DNA of 64,000 nucleotides from JAEKNW01 sp963677815 (GCA_963677815.1 OY782499.1:2815991-2879990); one strand, 5' to 3'. Positions 17,249 through 27,003 are shown, counted from the first letter of the stretch. Program-made: numbers and translations. The notes: a model not told the origin generated them from the letters alone.

Positions 17249-20119
17249 ATGAAAAATTTAGGTCTAATCTTGATACCAATACTCTTGTTATTACCCTTCA
17301 GTATTTATTCCCAAGTCATTGTTTTAGTTGATAAAGCTGATAACAACAAACTCAACAAGCTAGAGAATCTCCAAGTAAATCTCTGTTTTGAGATGGATAA
17401 TTATGTGGTAGTTTCACCTCAAGCTACGGCTGAGTTAGATAGAGCTAAAATACCATATCGGATTCTTACTAGTGATAATAGTTCATCACCACTTTATATA
17501 ATTTCAGCTAAACCTGGTATTAATGTCCAAAAGCAAGCCTATCTGGATAAAATAATCTTAGATGATGACATCAGAATTGAAGCTTCTTATGATAGTAAAA
17601 GAAAATTACCTCCTCAAGCAGGAATTAAGTTCATTCCTGTAAGGGTCAGCCCCCAGCTTTACCAAAATAAGATTCTGACATTCAAGCAAGCAGCTAATAT
17701 AAATCGTGATTTCGATGAAGCTATAGCAGCTGTTAATGCAGATTCAGTAGCTTATTTCATCCAAAAGCTAGAAGATTATGAAACACGATTTGCTCTTTTA
17801 GACAATAGAAGAGAGATTTCAGAATGGATTGCTAGTCAATTTACTCGTTTTGGTTATAACGATGTTGCTATTGATTCCTTTTATGTAGAACAATACAATA
17901 CTTGGCAATACAATGTCGTATGTACAGAAGAAGGAAGTCAATACCCAGATCAATATCTTGTAGTTGGAGGGCATCACGATTCAATAATCACTCCTAACAT
18001 AAATGCTGCCTATACTTACGCACCTGGAGCAGATGATAATGCAAGTGGAAGTGCTGCTGTTTTAGAAACTGCCAGAGTAATGAAACTTCATAATATTGAA
18101 CCAAAATCTAGCATTAGATTTATGACTTATGCCATGGAGGAATTTGGTCTTTATGGCTCTCATTACGATGCTGAAAATCAAGCAGCTAATAATACCAATA
18201 TAATTGCCATGTTAAATAGTGATATGATTTCAAACTGTCAGACTGATGATTTTGCTTTTACCATGATAACATATCCCGGAACCCAAGCTTTAACAGACAT
18301 CATTTCTGAAAATTCTGCTGATTTAGAAATGACTACTTACCTTATCGACAGTGCTTCTTCAGGGTCAGACTCTTGGGCCTATCATTCAAATGGTTTCCCT
18401 GCTGTTTTCTTTGCTGAAGAGAATTTTTCTCCTTTCTACCATTCAGCTTATGATATTTCTGAGAATACTAATCCAGAATATGCTGCCCAATTTATCAAAC
18501 TAATAGCCTTATCAACCTTCGACATTGCCAATCTTCCCAGTTCTCCTCAAAACTTTCTTATCCAAGATAGTGGAGATGGAACAAGTGTTGTAACTTCATG
18601 GGATCCTTTAACAGTAGAAGGTGTTAGCTATTTCTTAGAAGTAAAGGATTTGATTACTTCAAATGTGTTAGAGTTTTCAACAGCTAATACTAGCTTAACT
18701 ATTTCTAATTTAACAGATAATAATCCTTATCAAATTACCCTATATTCACAAGTGGATGGAGATTTAAGTTTTGGTGTGAGCAAGTACATTACCCCACAAT
18801 CATTACCAAACATAGTTGAAGAATTTACTTATCAAGCAGATCTTTTTCAAATAAACTTTTCTTGGGCTGCCAATTCAGAACTTGATTTAGCTGGATATAA
18901 TCTTTATAGAAAACTAGCTGACCAATCTGATTTTAACCTCCTAGCTAGTCTCGATAGTCAGACTTTGACATATATTGATAACACTACCGAATCAGGACTT
19001 TGGTATAACTATCAGATTCTTGCCCGGGATAATGCTGGTAATGAAAGCCCTTATTCCCATTCCATAACAGCTAGACATTTAAGTTTTGATTCGGGAATCG
19101 CTATTTTTGATTATACTTCTTTTTCTGATAACAATCTTCTTTTCCCAAGTCAAAATTCTGTTCAAGAATTCTATGAAAATGCTTTAGAGAATTATGATTA
19201 TGACCTAATCTATCCTGAGCAGTCTCAAGCTATAAAGATTGATGACCTAGGCATTTATTCAACAGTAATTATTTTTAAAAATTCTTTTTCTGCTGTAAGT
19301 AATCAGTATCTAGCTCCTGTCTTAGAAGAATATGTGAACTATGGCGGAAATCTTCTTCTCTCAGCTGCAGACCCTTTAAAATTTTTACGTCTGAATAATG
19401 ATATCTATCCTTCAAGTTTTACTGAAGATGACCTTCCTTACCAGCTATTTGGATTAAGTCAGACTAACTCAAACTCTACAGCTAGGTTTGCTAGAGGGCA
19501 AGCAATAGCCTGGGATATGCCAGACTTAGAAGTTGACCCTGACAAGATTTACCCAACTTTTAATAATCGTTTATTTAATATTGAGGCTATGACTGCCAAT
19601 AACCAGAGCCAAGTAACAGGACTTTTCACATATCAATCAGATTCATCTAATGAACTTGAAAACGAGTTTGATAATTATCTTGTTGCTATTAGTAAGTCTC
19701 ATGCAAACTCTGAAGTAATCATAACTTCTATCCCTCTTTATTTCATTCAAGCTGACTTAGCTAAAGATTTTATGGAAAATGCTCTAACTAGCTTCAATGA
19801 AAGTGTAGATAACGATAATCTTGATATGCCACAACTTCTTTCAAGTCTGGCGCTCAGAAATTATCCTAATCCATTCAATCCTCAAACTAGTATTCAGTTC
19901 ACCCTTCCTTCCTTAAGTAATGTTAATCTGAAAATATATAATGTAAAAGGACAATTAGTCTATTCTCAAAGAAGAAACAATCTTCAAACAGGACAGCATA
20001 CTATTACCTGGCATGGAAAAGATAACAATGATAAAGCTCTAGCTTCTGGCATTTACCTTTATAAGCTTTCAACTGATACAGGTTTATCTCAAACAAGAAA
20101 AATGATACTTATGAAATAA
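17249..20119 (+). CDS. Secreted M28-family zinc aminopeptidase with Fn3-like and sorting domains
   Basis: The 956-residue protein begins with a signal peptide (LILIPILLLLPFSIYS). The peptidase M28 domain (about residues 190-440) shows the co-catalytic zinc ligands in order: VVGGHHDS near 240, GADDNASGSAAVLE near 261, MEEFGLYGS near 297, LNSDMIS near 323 and FYHSAYD near 397. Two fibronectin-III-like modules follow (about 445-610), then a region of about 200 residues of unclear fold. The C-terminus is a T9SS type A sorting domain: LRNYPNPFNPQTSIQF, NLKIYNVKGQLV, ASGIYLYKLS. It probably trims peptides outside the cell for uptake. RBS AAGGAG is eight bases upstream. It stands alone between repeat islands. 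Confidence 0.92.
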   Translation: MKNLGLILIPILLLLPFSIYSQVIVLVDKADNNKLNKLENLQVNLCFEMDNYVVVSPQATAELDRAKIPYRILTSDNSSSPLYIISAKPGINVQKQAYLDKIILDDDIRIEASYDSKRKLPPQAGIKFIPVRVSPQLYQNKILTFKQAANINRDFDEAIAAVNADSVAYFIQKLEDYETRFALLDNRREISEWIASQFTRFGYNDVAIDSFYVEQYNTWQYNVVCTEEGSQYPDQYLVVGGHHDSIITPNINAAYTYAPGADDNASGSAAVLETARVMKLHNIEPKSSIRFMTYAMEEFGLYGSHYDAENQAANNTNIIAMLNSDMISNCQTDDFAFTMITYPGTQALTDIISENSADLEMTTYLIDSASSGSDSWAYHSNGFPAVFFAEENFSPFYHSAYDISENTNPEYAAQFIKLIALSTFDIANLPSSPQNFLIQDSGDGTSVVTSWDPLTVEGVSYFLEVKDLITSNVLEFSTANTSLTISNLTDNNPYQITLYSQVDGDLSFGVSKYITPQSLPNIVEEFTYQADLFQINFSWAANSELDLAGYNLYRKLADQSDFNLLASLDSQTLTYIDNTTESGLWYNYQILARDNAGNESPYSHSITARHLSFDSGIAIFDYTSFSDNNLLFPSQNSVQEFYENALENYDYDLIYPEQSQAIKIDDLGIYSTVIIFKNSFSAVSNQYLAPVLEEYVNYGGNLLLSAADPLKFLRLNNDIYPSSFTEDDLPYQLFGLSQTNSNSTARFARGQAIAWDMPDLEVDPDKIYPTFNNRLFNIEAMTANNQSQVTGLFTYQSDSSNELENEFDNYLVAISKSHANSEVIITSIPLYFIQADLAKDFMENALTSFNESVDNDNLDMPQLLSSLALRNYPNPFNPQTSIQFTLPSLSNVNLKIYNVKGQLVYSQRRNNLQTGQHTITWHGKDNNDKALASGIYLYKLSTDTGLSQTRKMILMK

Positions 20120-20469
20120 GTTTATTATTTAACCAGATTGGTGAACTGTATTTTAGGGGATATTGCAGATTATTTTAGCAAAATCCCCTTTCAGCTCTAT
20201 AACTGGGAACGCGGGCATCCCTGCCCGCACAGGCAGTTCAACTGACTGTATATCTTCAAAATCCCCTTCACAAGGGATTTAACAGCTAACTGGGAAAACG
20301 GGCATCTTGCCCGTACTGGGAACGCTCTAAATGACACCTGCGTAACCGCGGGCTGGAATCCCGCGTTCCCAGTTAGATTAATCCCCTTTCAGCAGCACCC
20401 CATCTTTGAGGGGGACACAACAGGGGGTGATTCCATAAACTACGCATATAACTGGAAAAATGGATTAGC
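20120..20469. repeat. Mosaic of dispersed repeats, no gene
   Basis: Several repeat types are joined here: palindromes such as GCGGGCATCCCTGCCCGC (near 20210), a related ACGGGCATCTTGCCCGT (near 20298), a segment at 20328-20391 that is the reverse complement of the unit at 25994-26050, and a single copy of the 51-bp repeat core near 20397-20445. No open frame is supported. Confidence 0.75.
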
Positions 20470-22908
20470 TTAATTTTGATCCAGAAACTTCTTTCTTTCA
20501 ATATATCCTTGACGTCTATAATTTATGATATCTTTAACAAATGCAAGGACCTGCTTATTGCATTTTCTTAAAACTACTAGATCCTCTGGATCAAACCTTA
20601 ATGAGAAGATAGCACTTTCTGCATCATACATGAAAATTGATGAATCTCTTTTTGTTAGATAATGGATTGGATTCTTTTCAGCAAGTTGTTTCCATTCCTT
20701 CTCAGTCCATTCTTTAAAATTTGAATTACTTTCATCAGTTAAATCCTTAGCATTTATTGAAGAATTATAGAATGTCTTAAAGCTAGCAACAATGTTAGTA
20801 ATATGTGTTTCATTATGTAATTGATTATCATAAACTAGAGCTAGGATAGTAGGTATTTTATATAGTTTTGTCATTGAAGTTTTTTCTACTTCGCTTAGAA
20901 AAGATGCTATTTTAGATTTTTTGATAATCTTAAATGTAGCATTTTCTGGGTACAATGATATAAGAAAATCTAACCATGAACCGAACGTTTTTAGATAAAT
21001 CCTGCCTGGTAGGTCAGATGCTGCATTAAATTCACTTAAAGAATATTTATCATCTAAGTTATCTTTAATATCAAGATAATTTTCAATAAGTCTTTGTTTA
21101 AGAGGTAATTTTTTATTTCTTAGAACTTCAAAAAGGTGGATAAGTTTAAGCTCAATATCTAGAATACAGGAAACTGGAAGTTGTTCTCTAGTTTGCTCCC
21201 AGGACAAACTAGTTTTCTTTTTGATATCTCTGGGGGTAAGACCTGCTAAATAAGATAATTTAAAATGACTATTCTTATAATTGCCTACAAAATCTAAAAT
21301 AATTAGTTTATCTTTGTTATTACTAGTTCTTAAACCTCTACCTAACTGTTGAATAAAAATGGTAAAAGATTCTGTGGGTCGTAAAAACATAACAGTATCA
21401 ATATGAGGTATATCAACACCTTCATTAAATATATCTACTACACATAAAACTGATATTTTACCTTGAGAAAAGTCTTCAATAATGTTCGTACGCGAGTTTA
21501 TTCCTGAATGAAGAGCAACTGCGTTAATATTGTTTTTTTGGAACTGATTTGCAGTATAGTCAGCATGTTTAACAGAGCAACAGAAAGCAAGAGTGCTTTT
21601 CCTAGCCTTCTCACGATAATTTTTTATTATATTATTTGCTCTTTGGTCAACCATATAGACGTTTTCTAATTCATTGATATCATATCGACCAGATCGCCAA
21701 GGTATTTTTTCATAATCAATATCATCATAGATACCATAATATGTAAAGGGTACAAGCCAGCCATTATTAATAGCTGTTTTGAAATTACATTGAAAGGCTA
21801 TGTTATAATCACAATATTGATAAATATCTTTGTTGTCAAGTCTGTTTGGAGTTGCTGTTAGACCTAATAAGAATTTAGGAGTGAAATAGTCTAAAAAAGA
21901 AAGATAGCTATTAGCAGCAGAATGATGAAATTCATCAACGATAATATAATCGAAATAATCAGATGAAAAATAATCATCATTAAGATATATGTTTTTACCG
22001 ATAGTAGAAATTGAGGCAAATATTATATCTTTATCAGTTTCTTTTATATCAGCATTAAAGTCTCCAAAACTAGCTTTTGTCCTGATTTTTTTAAAGGTTT
22101 CTTTAGCTTGAATTAATATTTCTTGTCTGTGGGCAACAAACAGTACTCGTTTAAATTTTTTTGAATCAAAGGCTGAGAGGAAAGTTTTGCCAAGTCCAGT
22201 AGCCATAACTATAAGTGCTTTATTGAAACCTTCTTTCCTTGTTCTTTCTAATTCATAAAGAGCAGGAATTTGGCATTTGATTGGTTTGTATTTTGAACTA
22301 GTAAGTGGTTGGGGATTTGGATTACTGTCATCAGTTTCAGGTTTAAAATAATGTGAAGGATCAAAATCCGGTTTAAAATGTTCAGATGTTATAGGTTTGT
22401 ATTCCATAAAATATTTTTGAAGCCATTCATCACTGGGATTAAAACTATAATTTTCTACTATATCATCATACTGACTTAGAAATTCTTTTATTGCATTTTT
22501 TTCATCGAAAAGTATATTCCATTCTAGGCCAGTTGTAAGAGCTATTTGAGAAATATTTGAAGATCCAATAACCATCTCTTCACTATCTTCCATGAACTTA
22601 AAATAATATCCTTTTATGTGGAATGAAGTTTTAAACTTATTATGATCAAAGATAGAAAGAGAAAAATTGTCATTATTTAGTGATTTAAGCTTATAAAGAG
22701 CTACAGGCTCTGTAACATTAAGATAAGTGCTTGTTAGAATGCTTACTTTAGCATTATTAGTCAAAGCACGCTTGAGATAACTAAATAATAAGTCAACTCC
22801 TGAGCTTTTAATAAAGGAAACACAGAAAATGATTTCTTTTGCAGATGCTAGCTTATCTTCAAGAATATCTTTAAGTGAGGATTGCTTGGAATTGGTGATA
22901 GCTTTCAT
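20470..22908 (-). CDS. PLD-domain DEAD/DEAH (SF2) helicase
   Basis: The 812-residue protein starts with a phospholipase-D-like module (HIK at 97-99 and GSSN at 115-118, one HKD-type half-site). Then comes a superfamily 2 helicase core: Walker A ATGLGKT near 235, Walker B DEFHH near 327, motif III LTATP, and motif VI QQLGRGLR near 520. The C-terminal 230 residues resemble the DUF3427-type tail of PLD-SSL2 helicases. This family is scattered in accessory DNA and often linked to defence or restriction, but its reaction is not established. The start lies one base after the methyltransferase stop. Flanking repeat islands suggest an acquired unit. Confidence 0.85.
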   Translation of the reverse strand: MKAITNSKQSSLKDILEDKLASAKEIIFCVSFIKSSGVDLLFSYLKRALTNNAKVSILTSTYLNVTEPVALYKLKSLNNDNFSLSIFDHNKFKTSFHIKGYYFKFMEDSEEMVIGSSNISQIALTTGLEWNILFDEKNAIKEFLSQYDDIVENYSFNPSDEWLQKYFMEYKPITSEHFKPDFDPSHYFKPETDDSNPNPQPLTSSKYKPIKCQIPALYELERTRKEGFNKALIVMATGLGKTFLSAFDSKKFKRVLFVAHRQEILIQAKETFKKIRTKASFGDFNADIKETDKDIIFASISTIGKNIYLNDDYFSSDYFDYIIVDEFHHSAANSYLSFLDYFTPKFLLGLTATPNRLDNKDIYQYCDYNIAFQCNFKTAINNGWLVPFTYYGIYDDIDYEKIPWRSGRYDINELENVYMVDQRANNIIKNYREKARKSTLAFCCSVKHADYTANQFQKNNINAVALHSGINSRTNIIEDFSQGKISVLCVVDIFNEGVDIPHIDTVMFLRPTESFTIFIQQLGRGLRTSNNKDKLIILDFVGNYKNSHFKLSYLAGLTPRDIKKKTSLSWEQTREQLPVSCILDIELKLIHLFEVLRNKKLPLKQRLIENYLDIKDNLDDKYSLSEFNAASDLPGRIYLKTFGSWLDFLISLYPENATFKIIKKSKIASFLSEVEKTSMTKLYKIPTILALVYDNQLHNETHITNIVASFKTFYNSSINAKDLTDESNSNFKEWTEKEWKQLAEKNPIHYLTKRDSSIFMYDAESAIFSLRFDPEDLVVLRKCNKQVLAFVKDIINYRRQGYIERKKFLDQN

Positions 22909-22909
22909 A

Positions 22910-23482
22910 TTATTTATTTAAAAGAACATTTAACCATTTTTCAGTCTCTCTACCAGGCCTTTTGTCTTGTGAAATAGTGTATTCAACTAAAGAAAAACCT
23001 ATCTGCTGATAGTTGAGAGATTCGAACTTTTCCTGAGTATAATCACAAAAAAAACGTCCGTGACGAAATTCTTCTTTTTTGCCATACTTCAATGATAAAA
23101 AAAGATAACCACCATTCTTGAGAGATTGATAGATATTTTTCAGAGCATTAGGCATTTGACTTGATGGAATATGTAAAAGTGAAGCACAAGCCCAAGCTCC
23201 AATAAATCTATCTTGGTATTTAATATCAGCAATTTTTTCATTAGAGATTTTAAGCCCCAAATAATTCTCAGCTAACTTAGCTAGTTCTTCAGCTGGTTCT
23301 AGTGGTAAGACTTTATATCCATGAGACATAAACACTTTAGAGTCTCTACCTGAACCACAGCCAATATCCAAAATTTCACCTTGAGAAGGTAAATAAGACA
23401 TAAAGTAGTTTTGTAGTTTGCTCATATCGACGTTTAAAGTGGATTCAAAATATTCTTGTGCATTTTTATTATAATAATTCAT
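22910..23482 (-). CDS. Class I SAM-dependent methyltransferase
   Basis: A 190-residue Rossmann-fold methyltransferase. Motif I ILDIGCGSGRDSKVF binds SAM, motif II is VLPLEPAEELA, and the motif IV region ACASLLHIPSSQMP resembles small-molecule or TehB-like methyltransferases, not DNA methylases (no DPPY or PC motif). It has a good GGAG RBS and is immediately upstream of the PLD-helicase gene, so the two form a small operon. What it methylates is unknown. Confidence 0.88.
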   Translation of the reverse strand: MNYYNKNAQEYFESTLNVDMSKLQNYFMSYLPSQGEILDIGCGSGRDSKVFMSHGYKVLPLEPAEELAKLAENYLGLKISNEKIADIKYQDRFIGAWACASLLHIPSSQMPNALKNIYQSLKNGGYLFLSLKYGKKEEFRHGRFFCDYTQEKFESLNYQQIGFSLVEYTISQDKRPGRETEKWLNVLLNK

Positions 23483-24136
23483 ATTTTACTCCATAAGCTA
23501 TTATAGTCTTATAATAATTTTGGATTCAGGTGTCAATGATTATTTCTTCTGAAAAGAATAAATATTTTGAAGACTATTCAACCATCAAGCTACCTTCCCC
23601 AGCAGCATATTCTTTAAGAAGTCTATAATGTTGCCCATCATTTGTTATTTTTACTTTGTTAAATAAGTTTAGCTAATAGCATTTACTCTAGGTTAGGATT
23701 GCTGAAAAACAAATCTTCTTTCAAGATGTAGTTAAACTTTTCTTAAAATCCCTGAGGATTTAAGAGGCTTATTCCATTTGAGCTGAAAGGGGATTAATAC
23801 TCTCCCCGGTCTAATCGATCACCCCTCTCAAGCGCCCCAAGGAGCTGAAAGGGGATTAATACTCTCTCCCGTCTTTAAGAGTGTTGGAAGTCGCTACTGC
23901 ATGCATGAGAATGGTAAAGTTCATTGATTACCTACTATATCCGAATAGTTATTCCTTTCCTTGATTGTTACTCTCTCAATAAAAATTCCATGATTAAATG
24001 AGTAAGTAACAATCAAGAAATTTACTAAAATAAAAATATTTTTTTTTCTAGAAGTGCACCAATTTCAGGAAAATGGACCCTATAGTATTGTGTAAGGCTT
24101 GCAAGCAAAACAAAAAAATTAAAAAGAGGTAAAAAA
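23483..24136. repeat. Intergenic region with repeats, no gene
   Basis: Around 23777-23880 there are two copies of a unit with AGCTGAAAGGGGATTAATAC and CACCCCTCTCAAGCGC, related to the arrays at 25980-26410. The rest is AT-rich without a supported frame. A hairpin repeat is listed separately at 23960-24016. Confidence 0.65.
23960..24016. repeat. Short inverted repeat, copy 1
   Basis: Left arm CTTGATTGTTACTCTCTCAA and right arm TGAGTAAGTAACAATCAAG pair with few mismatches around a loop of about 20 bases. The same arms occur at 58044-58105. Possible roles are a terminator or a miniature mobile hairpin. Confidence 0.7.
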
Positions 24137-24601
24137 ATGAAAGTAAAATTTAAGTATGGAATCAAGAGTTATTCAGGCACATTAGATGATATGGTATTTG
24201 CAAATTTTGAAGACAGAAATGTTGTGATTGGAAGAATGTTACCGGCAGATAGAGAAGCTACTCCGCAGAATGAGATAATTGCTAGTAATTCTAGAATCAT
24301 TAGTACATTTTATAAATCTTTGTCAGCAGCATACAAACAAGATTTAACAGAATACGCTAAGAAGATGTTTAATTTGAAAGCCTATTCCAATCGCGTGGCT
24401 GGTTCTGGTTATTCAGTATTCAATAAGATAATTTGGGCAGCTAATGATGATACAGGAAATCCATTAGATATATCATCTCTTTCAGCTGACGATATTGTTG
24501 CTGGCACTTATCCTCAGATTGATACAATCAAGGCTGCAGTAGAAAATGGATATATACCTATGGTAGGAGGTTATGAAGAATTTAATAATCCTCTAGTATA
24601 A
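24137..24601 (+). CDS. Hypothetical protein, 154 residues
   Basis: I do not recognise a family. The protein is soluble with no signal peptide. It starts MKVKFKYGIKSYSGTLDD, has a basic/aromatic middle (YKSLSAAYKQDLTEYAKKMF) and a Gly/Pro-rich acidic end. It has a GAGG ribosome site seven bases before the ATG and its own terminator at 24617-24653, so it is a real single-gene unit. Both flanks are repeat-rich, which suggests an accessory gene. Phage or mobile-element origin is possible but nothing in the sequence proves it. Confidence 0.75.
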   Translation: MKVKFKYGIKSYSGTLDDMVFANFEDRNVVIGRMLPADREATPQNEIIASNSRIISTFYKSLSAAYKQDLTEYAKKMFNLKAYSNRVAGSGYSVFNKIIWAANDDTGNPLDISSLSADDIVAGTYPQIDTIKAAVENGYIPMVGGYEEFNNPLV

Positions 24602-24616
24602 ACTAGAAAAGATTTC

Positions 24617-24653
24617 TCTTCCAGGAGTTGAAAAGACTTCTGGAAGATTTTTA
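24617..24653 (+). terminator. Rho-independent terminator after the 154-residue gene
   Basis: TCTTCCAGGAGT pairs with ACTTCTGGAAGA across a 7-base loop and is followed by TTTTTATT. Confidence 0.85.
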
Positions 24654-25118
24654 TTACAATACAATCTGTTATTAGCTGTATGAATGATAAATTATTGATT
24701 TATAATAATATAAATATTAGTCATCTTTAGAGAGTCTCAAAAAAACTATTATTTTTTCTCTTTAAGTAATTTTTTTATTGACAAAATAACTGTATTTATT
24801 TATTATGTTTTCATTATTAATTAACTAGATGGAGGCGTTTGGAATTTAATAAGAGTAAATAATCAAAGATGAGTGGTTTCTACAAGGAGTTAATGGGTAT
24901 TTTGGGATAATAGGTATGATTTATAAATATGTAAACACAATTTCGTATTCAGTCAGGTTAAATTAACTATCATTCAATATTAAATAATTTCAATATTATT
25001 ATTATTATATTTGATAAAGCTTAAGCGTTTTATTCTATTATAATATGTGATTATACTTCCCAAAGTATTTAAAAATAAATATACGATATTTCATCAGGGA
25101 TTGGGGAGTAGAAAATAT
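24654..25118. other. AT-rich intergenic stretch, nothing recognised
   Basis: About 465 bases without a supported frame, RNA gene or clear repeat on either strand. Confidence 0.5.
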
Positions 25119-25342
25119 TTAACCCAGATAGTGAAGAAGAACTTTATTAATACTTGGCTAAAGCTACGTATCACAGGTGAAGAATGCAGATTATTCTAGC
25201 AAAATCCCCTTCTTTGTGGGGGATACAGGGGGTGACTCCATCAACTACGCATATAATATATATATTCGGAGAAATTATGGAAGTTACTTTTGCAGAATAA
25301 TATAGTGCTATTCACAAAGGTCTTGTGCATTATTTGGTTTAA
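25119..25342 (+). mobile_element. MITE-like element, copy B
   Basis: Left end TTAACCCAGATAGTGAAGAA and right end GTGCATTATTTGGTTTAA are imperfect inverted repeats. The inside holds TACTTGGCTAAAGCTACG, a single 51-bp-type unit (25202-25245) and the shared segment ATATTCGGAGAAATTATGGA. The following gene begins 22 bases after the right end. Confidence 0.8.
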
Positions 25343-25364
25343 GCATAGTTTTACAGGAGTATAT

Positions 25365-25979
25365 ATGCAAATAGAAATGCAATACAATCATAAACAAGAT
25401 TCTCTCATTATTAAATCAGCAGGTCTCAAGGATGTAGTTTTGAAGTCAAGTGTAGGGGCAAAATCATTATATCATTTAATTAATAATCCAAACAGATCAT
25501 TTTCTCCGATATTATTAAGGAATATTACTAAAGAAGAGGTTAACTTATCAAATATGATTAAAGAAAAATTTGAGATTACAAGTAGAGAAGATCAATTATT
25601 ATATCAATCAATACATCAGTATATACCTGCATCAGATATGAAGACTATAATAGAATGTAGAAAAAGGTTAAAGGTTATTTTAGAAGAATTGAGGGAAGCA
25701 GACTTCAATAACGATATTGGCAGAAGCGAAACACTTGTTGAAGAGAAAGAATTTATTGAAAAATATATTCATGATTCTGTTAGTGCTAATGGCTCTTTTA
25801 GAAACCTAAATAATTCTAAGAGAAATGCAACCAAAGCTCTTCAAAGAAATATTAGAAATGTTTTGAATGAAATAGATGAACAATCTCCAGAAATATATAA
25901 GTTTATTACAAAAAGATTGATAGTATCAACAAATCAGATAAAATATTACCCTGATAATGATTATACTAGTGTAGATTAA
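25365..25979 (+). CDS. Hypothetical protein resembling a C-terminal domain of bacterial regulatory ATPases
   Basis: A 204-residue, highly charged helical protein. The arrangement GAKSLYHLINNPNRSFSP, then RLKVILEELREADFNNDIGR with LVEEKEFIEKYI, then RNATKALQRNIRNVLNEIDE, recalls a module I know from the C-terminus of large bacterial signalling or ATPase proteins. The shared pattern is an RL..L..EL.EA...ND..R..L..E helix, then an R..V...IR..L..I helix before a C-terminal YxPD. This is recall of a pattern, not a database match. I take the ATG at 25365 (AGGAG 5 bases upstream) rather than an in-frame start at 25290 inside the MITE. It may be a free-standing regulatory module or a remnant of a larger gene. 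Confidence 0.65.
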   Translation: MQIEMQYNHKQDSLIIKSAGLKDVVLKSSVGAKSLYHLINNPNRSFSPILLRNITKEEVNLSNMIKEKFEITSREDQLLYQSIHQYIPASDMKTIIECRKRLKVILEELREADFNNDIGRSETLVEEKEFIEKYIHDSVSANGSFRNLNNSKRNATKALQRNIRNVLNEIDEQSPEIYKFITKRLIVSTNQIKYYPDNDYTSVD

Positions 25980-25983
25980 ACCA

Positions 25984-26400
25984 TGAAAGGGGATTAATCT
26001 AACTGGGAATGCGGGATTCTAGCCCGCGGTTACGCAGGTGTCATTTAGATGGCGGAGAAAATCTCCACCGTCCGACAAATACTCTCCCCGGTCTACACGA
26101 CCACCCCTCTCAGGCGCTCTAGCGAGCTGAAAGGGGATTGTTTACTCTCCCCGGTCTTATCGACCACCCCTCTCAGGCGCTCCAAGGAGCTGAAAGGGGA
26201 TTAATCTAACTGGGAATGCGGGATTCTAGCCCGCGGTTACGCAGGTGTCATTTAGATGGCGGAGAAAATCTCCACCGTCCGACAAATACTCTTGTCCCCG
26301 GTCTACACGACCACCCCTCTCAAACGCTCCAAGGAGCTGAAAGGGGATTGTTTACTCTCCCCGGTCTACACGACCACCCCTCTCAGCCGCTCCAAGGAGC
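25984..26400. repeat. Tandem duplication of a 207-bp mosaic unit
   Basis: The unit at 25984-26190 is repeated from 26191 with a 3-base insertion and a few substitutions. Inside each unit a shorter stretch (CTCCCCGGTCTACACGACC followed by CACCCCTCTCAGGCG and GGAGCTGAAAGGGGATT) occurs twice, so there are four such cores. The unit also holds GCGGGATTCTAGCCCGC and GGCGGAGAAAATCTCCACCG palindromes. An open frame at 26216-26551 crosses this array and is not a gene. Confidence 0.85.
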
Positions 26401-26601
26401 TGAAAGGGGATTAATACAGGGATGCCCGTGTTCCCAGTTATATATGCGGATGTGGTCATCCGCCTTCCCAGTTATAAAGCTGGAAGGGGATTTTAATCCG
26501 AGAGAATCCCCATCTCCCTTCGCTAATACATTCTACATAGCTTTAGCCTAGTAGAAAGCTTCGGAAGAAAAACCGTCGATTAGAGAGCTTTTTCCTAATA
26601 T
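26401..26601. repeat. Repeat remnants before ndk
   Basis: Contains GGGATGCCCGTGTTCCCAG and GCGGATGTGGTCATCCGC palindromes of the same style as 20205-20320. No gene seen. Confidence 0.5.
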
Positions 26602-27003
26602 CTAACCAAAGATTATTGCTAATTCTCTTTTGGCATTTTCTGGAGAATCCGATGAATGAACAGCATTAGCAGTCATTGTATCAGCATAGAGAGCTCTTAT
26701 AGTTCCTGCTTCTCTTTTAGCAGGATCAGTGTCTCCATTAATTTGTCTAAGTCTTTTAATGGCATCTTCTCTTTCGAGTTTAACAGCAATAGTAACCCCT
26801 GATTCCATAAAGTTCTTAAGGTTAGTAAAGAAAGTCTTTCCGATATGGTCTTTATAGAAATCATTGATTAGCTCTTCATCAAAGGTAAAATATTTGAGGT
26901 CTTTAATTAGGAAATTATCTTTTTCAATAATTGAAATAATTTCACCAACATTTTTGTTTTTAACTGCGTTGGGTTTTATGAGAAGTAAAGTTTGTTCAAG
27001 CAT
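26602..27003 (-). CDS. ndk: Nucleoside diphosphate kinase
   Basis: Ndk equalises nucleoside triphosphate pools through a phosphohistidine intermediate. The 133-residue protein has the N-terminal QTLLLIKPNAVKN strand and the catalytic histidine in NAVHSSDSPENAKRE near residue 115. The Arg and Thr residues of the nucleotide pocket are in INGDTDPAKREAGTIRALY. I start it at ATG 27003, five bases after GGGAGG. Length is slightly below the usual 135-145. An upstream hairpin (27024-27041) separates it from the preceding gene. Confidence 0.95.
   Translation of the reverse strand: MLEQTLLLIKPNAVKNKNVGEIISIIEKDNFLIKDLKYFTFDEELINDFYKDHIGKTFFTNLKNFMESGVTIAVKLEREDAIKRLRQINGDTDPAKREAGTIRALYADTMTANAVHSSDSPENAKRELAIIFG

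Noticed and set aside
25984..26400. CRISPR-like array
   Set aside because: The repeats are long, contiguous, imperfect and palindromic, with no unique spacers of constant length and no cas genes. The arrays at 16661 and 30884 also lack spacers.
26216..26551. Open frame across the 207-bp duplication
   Set aside because: It lies wholly in mosaic repeats, has no RBS, and its amino acids mirror the repeat units.
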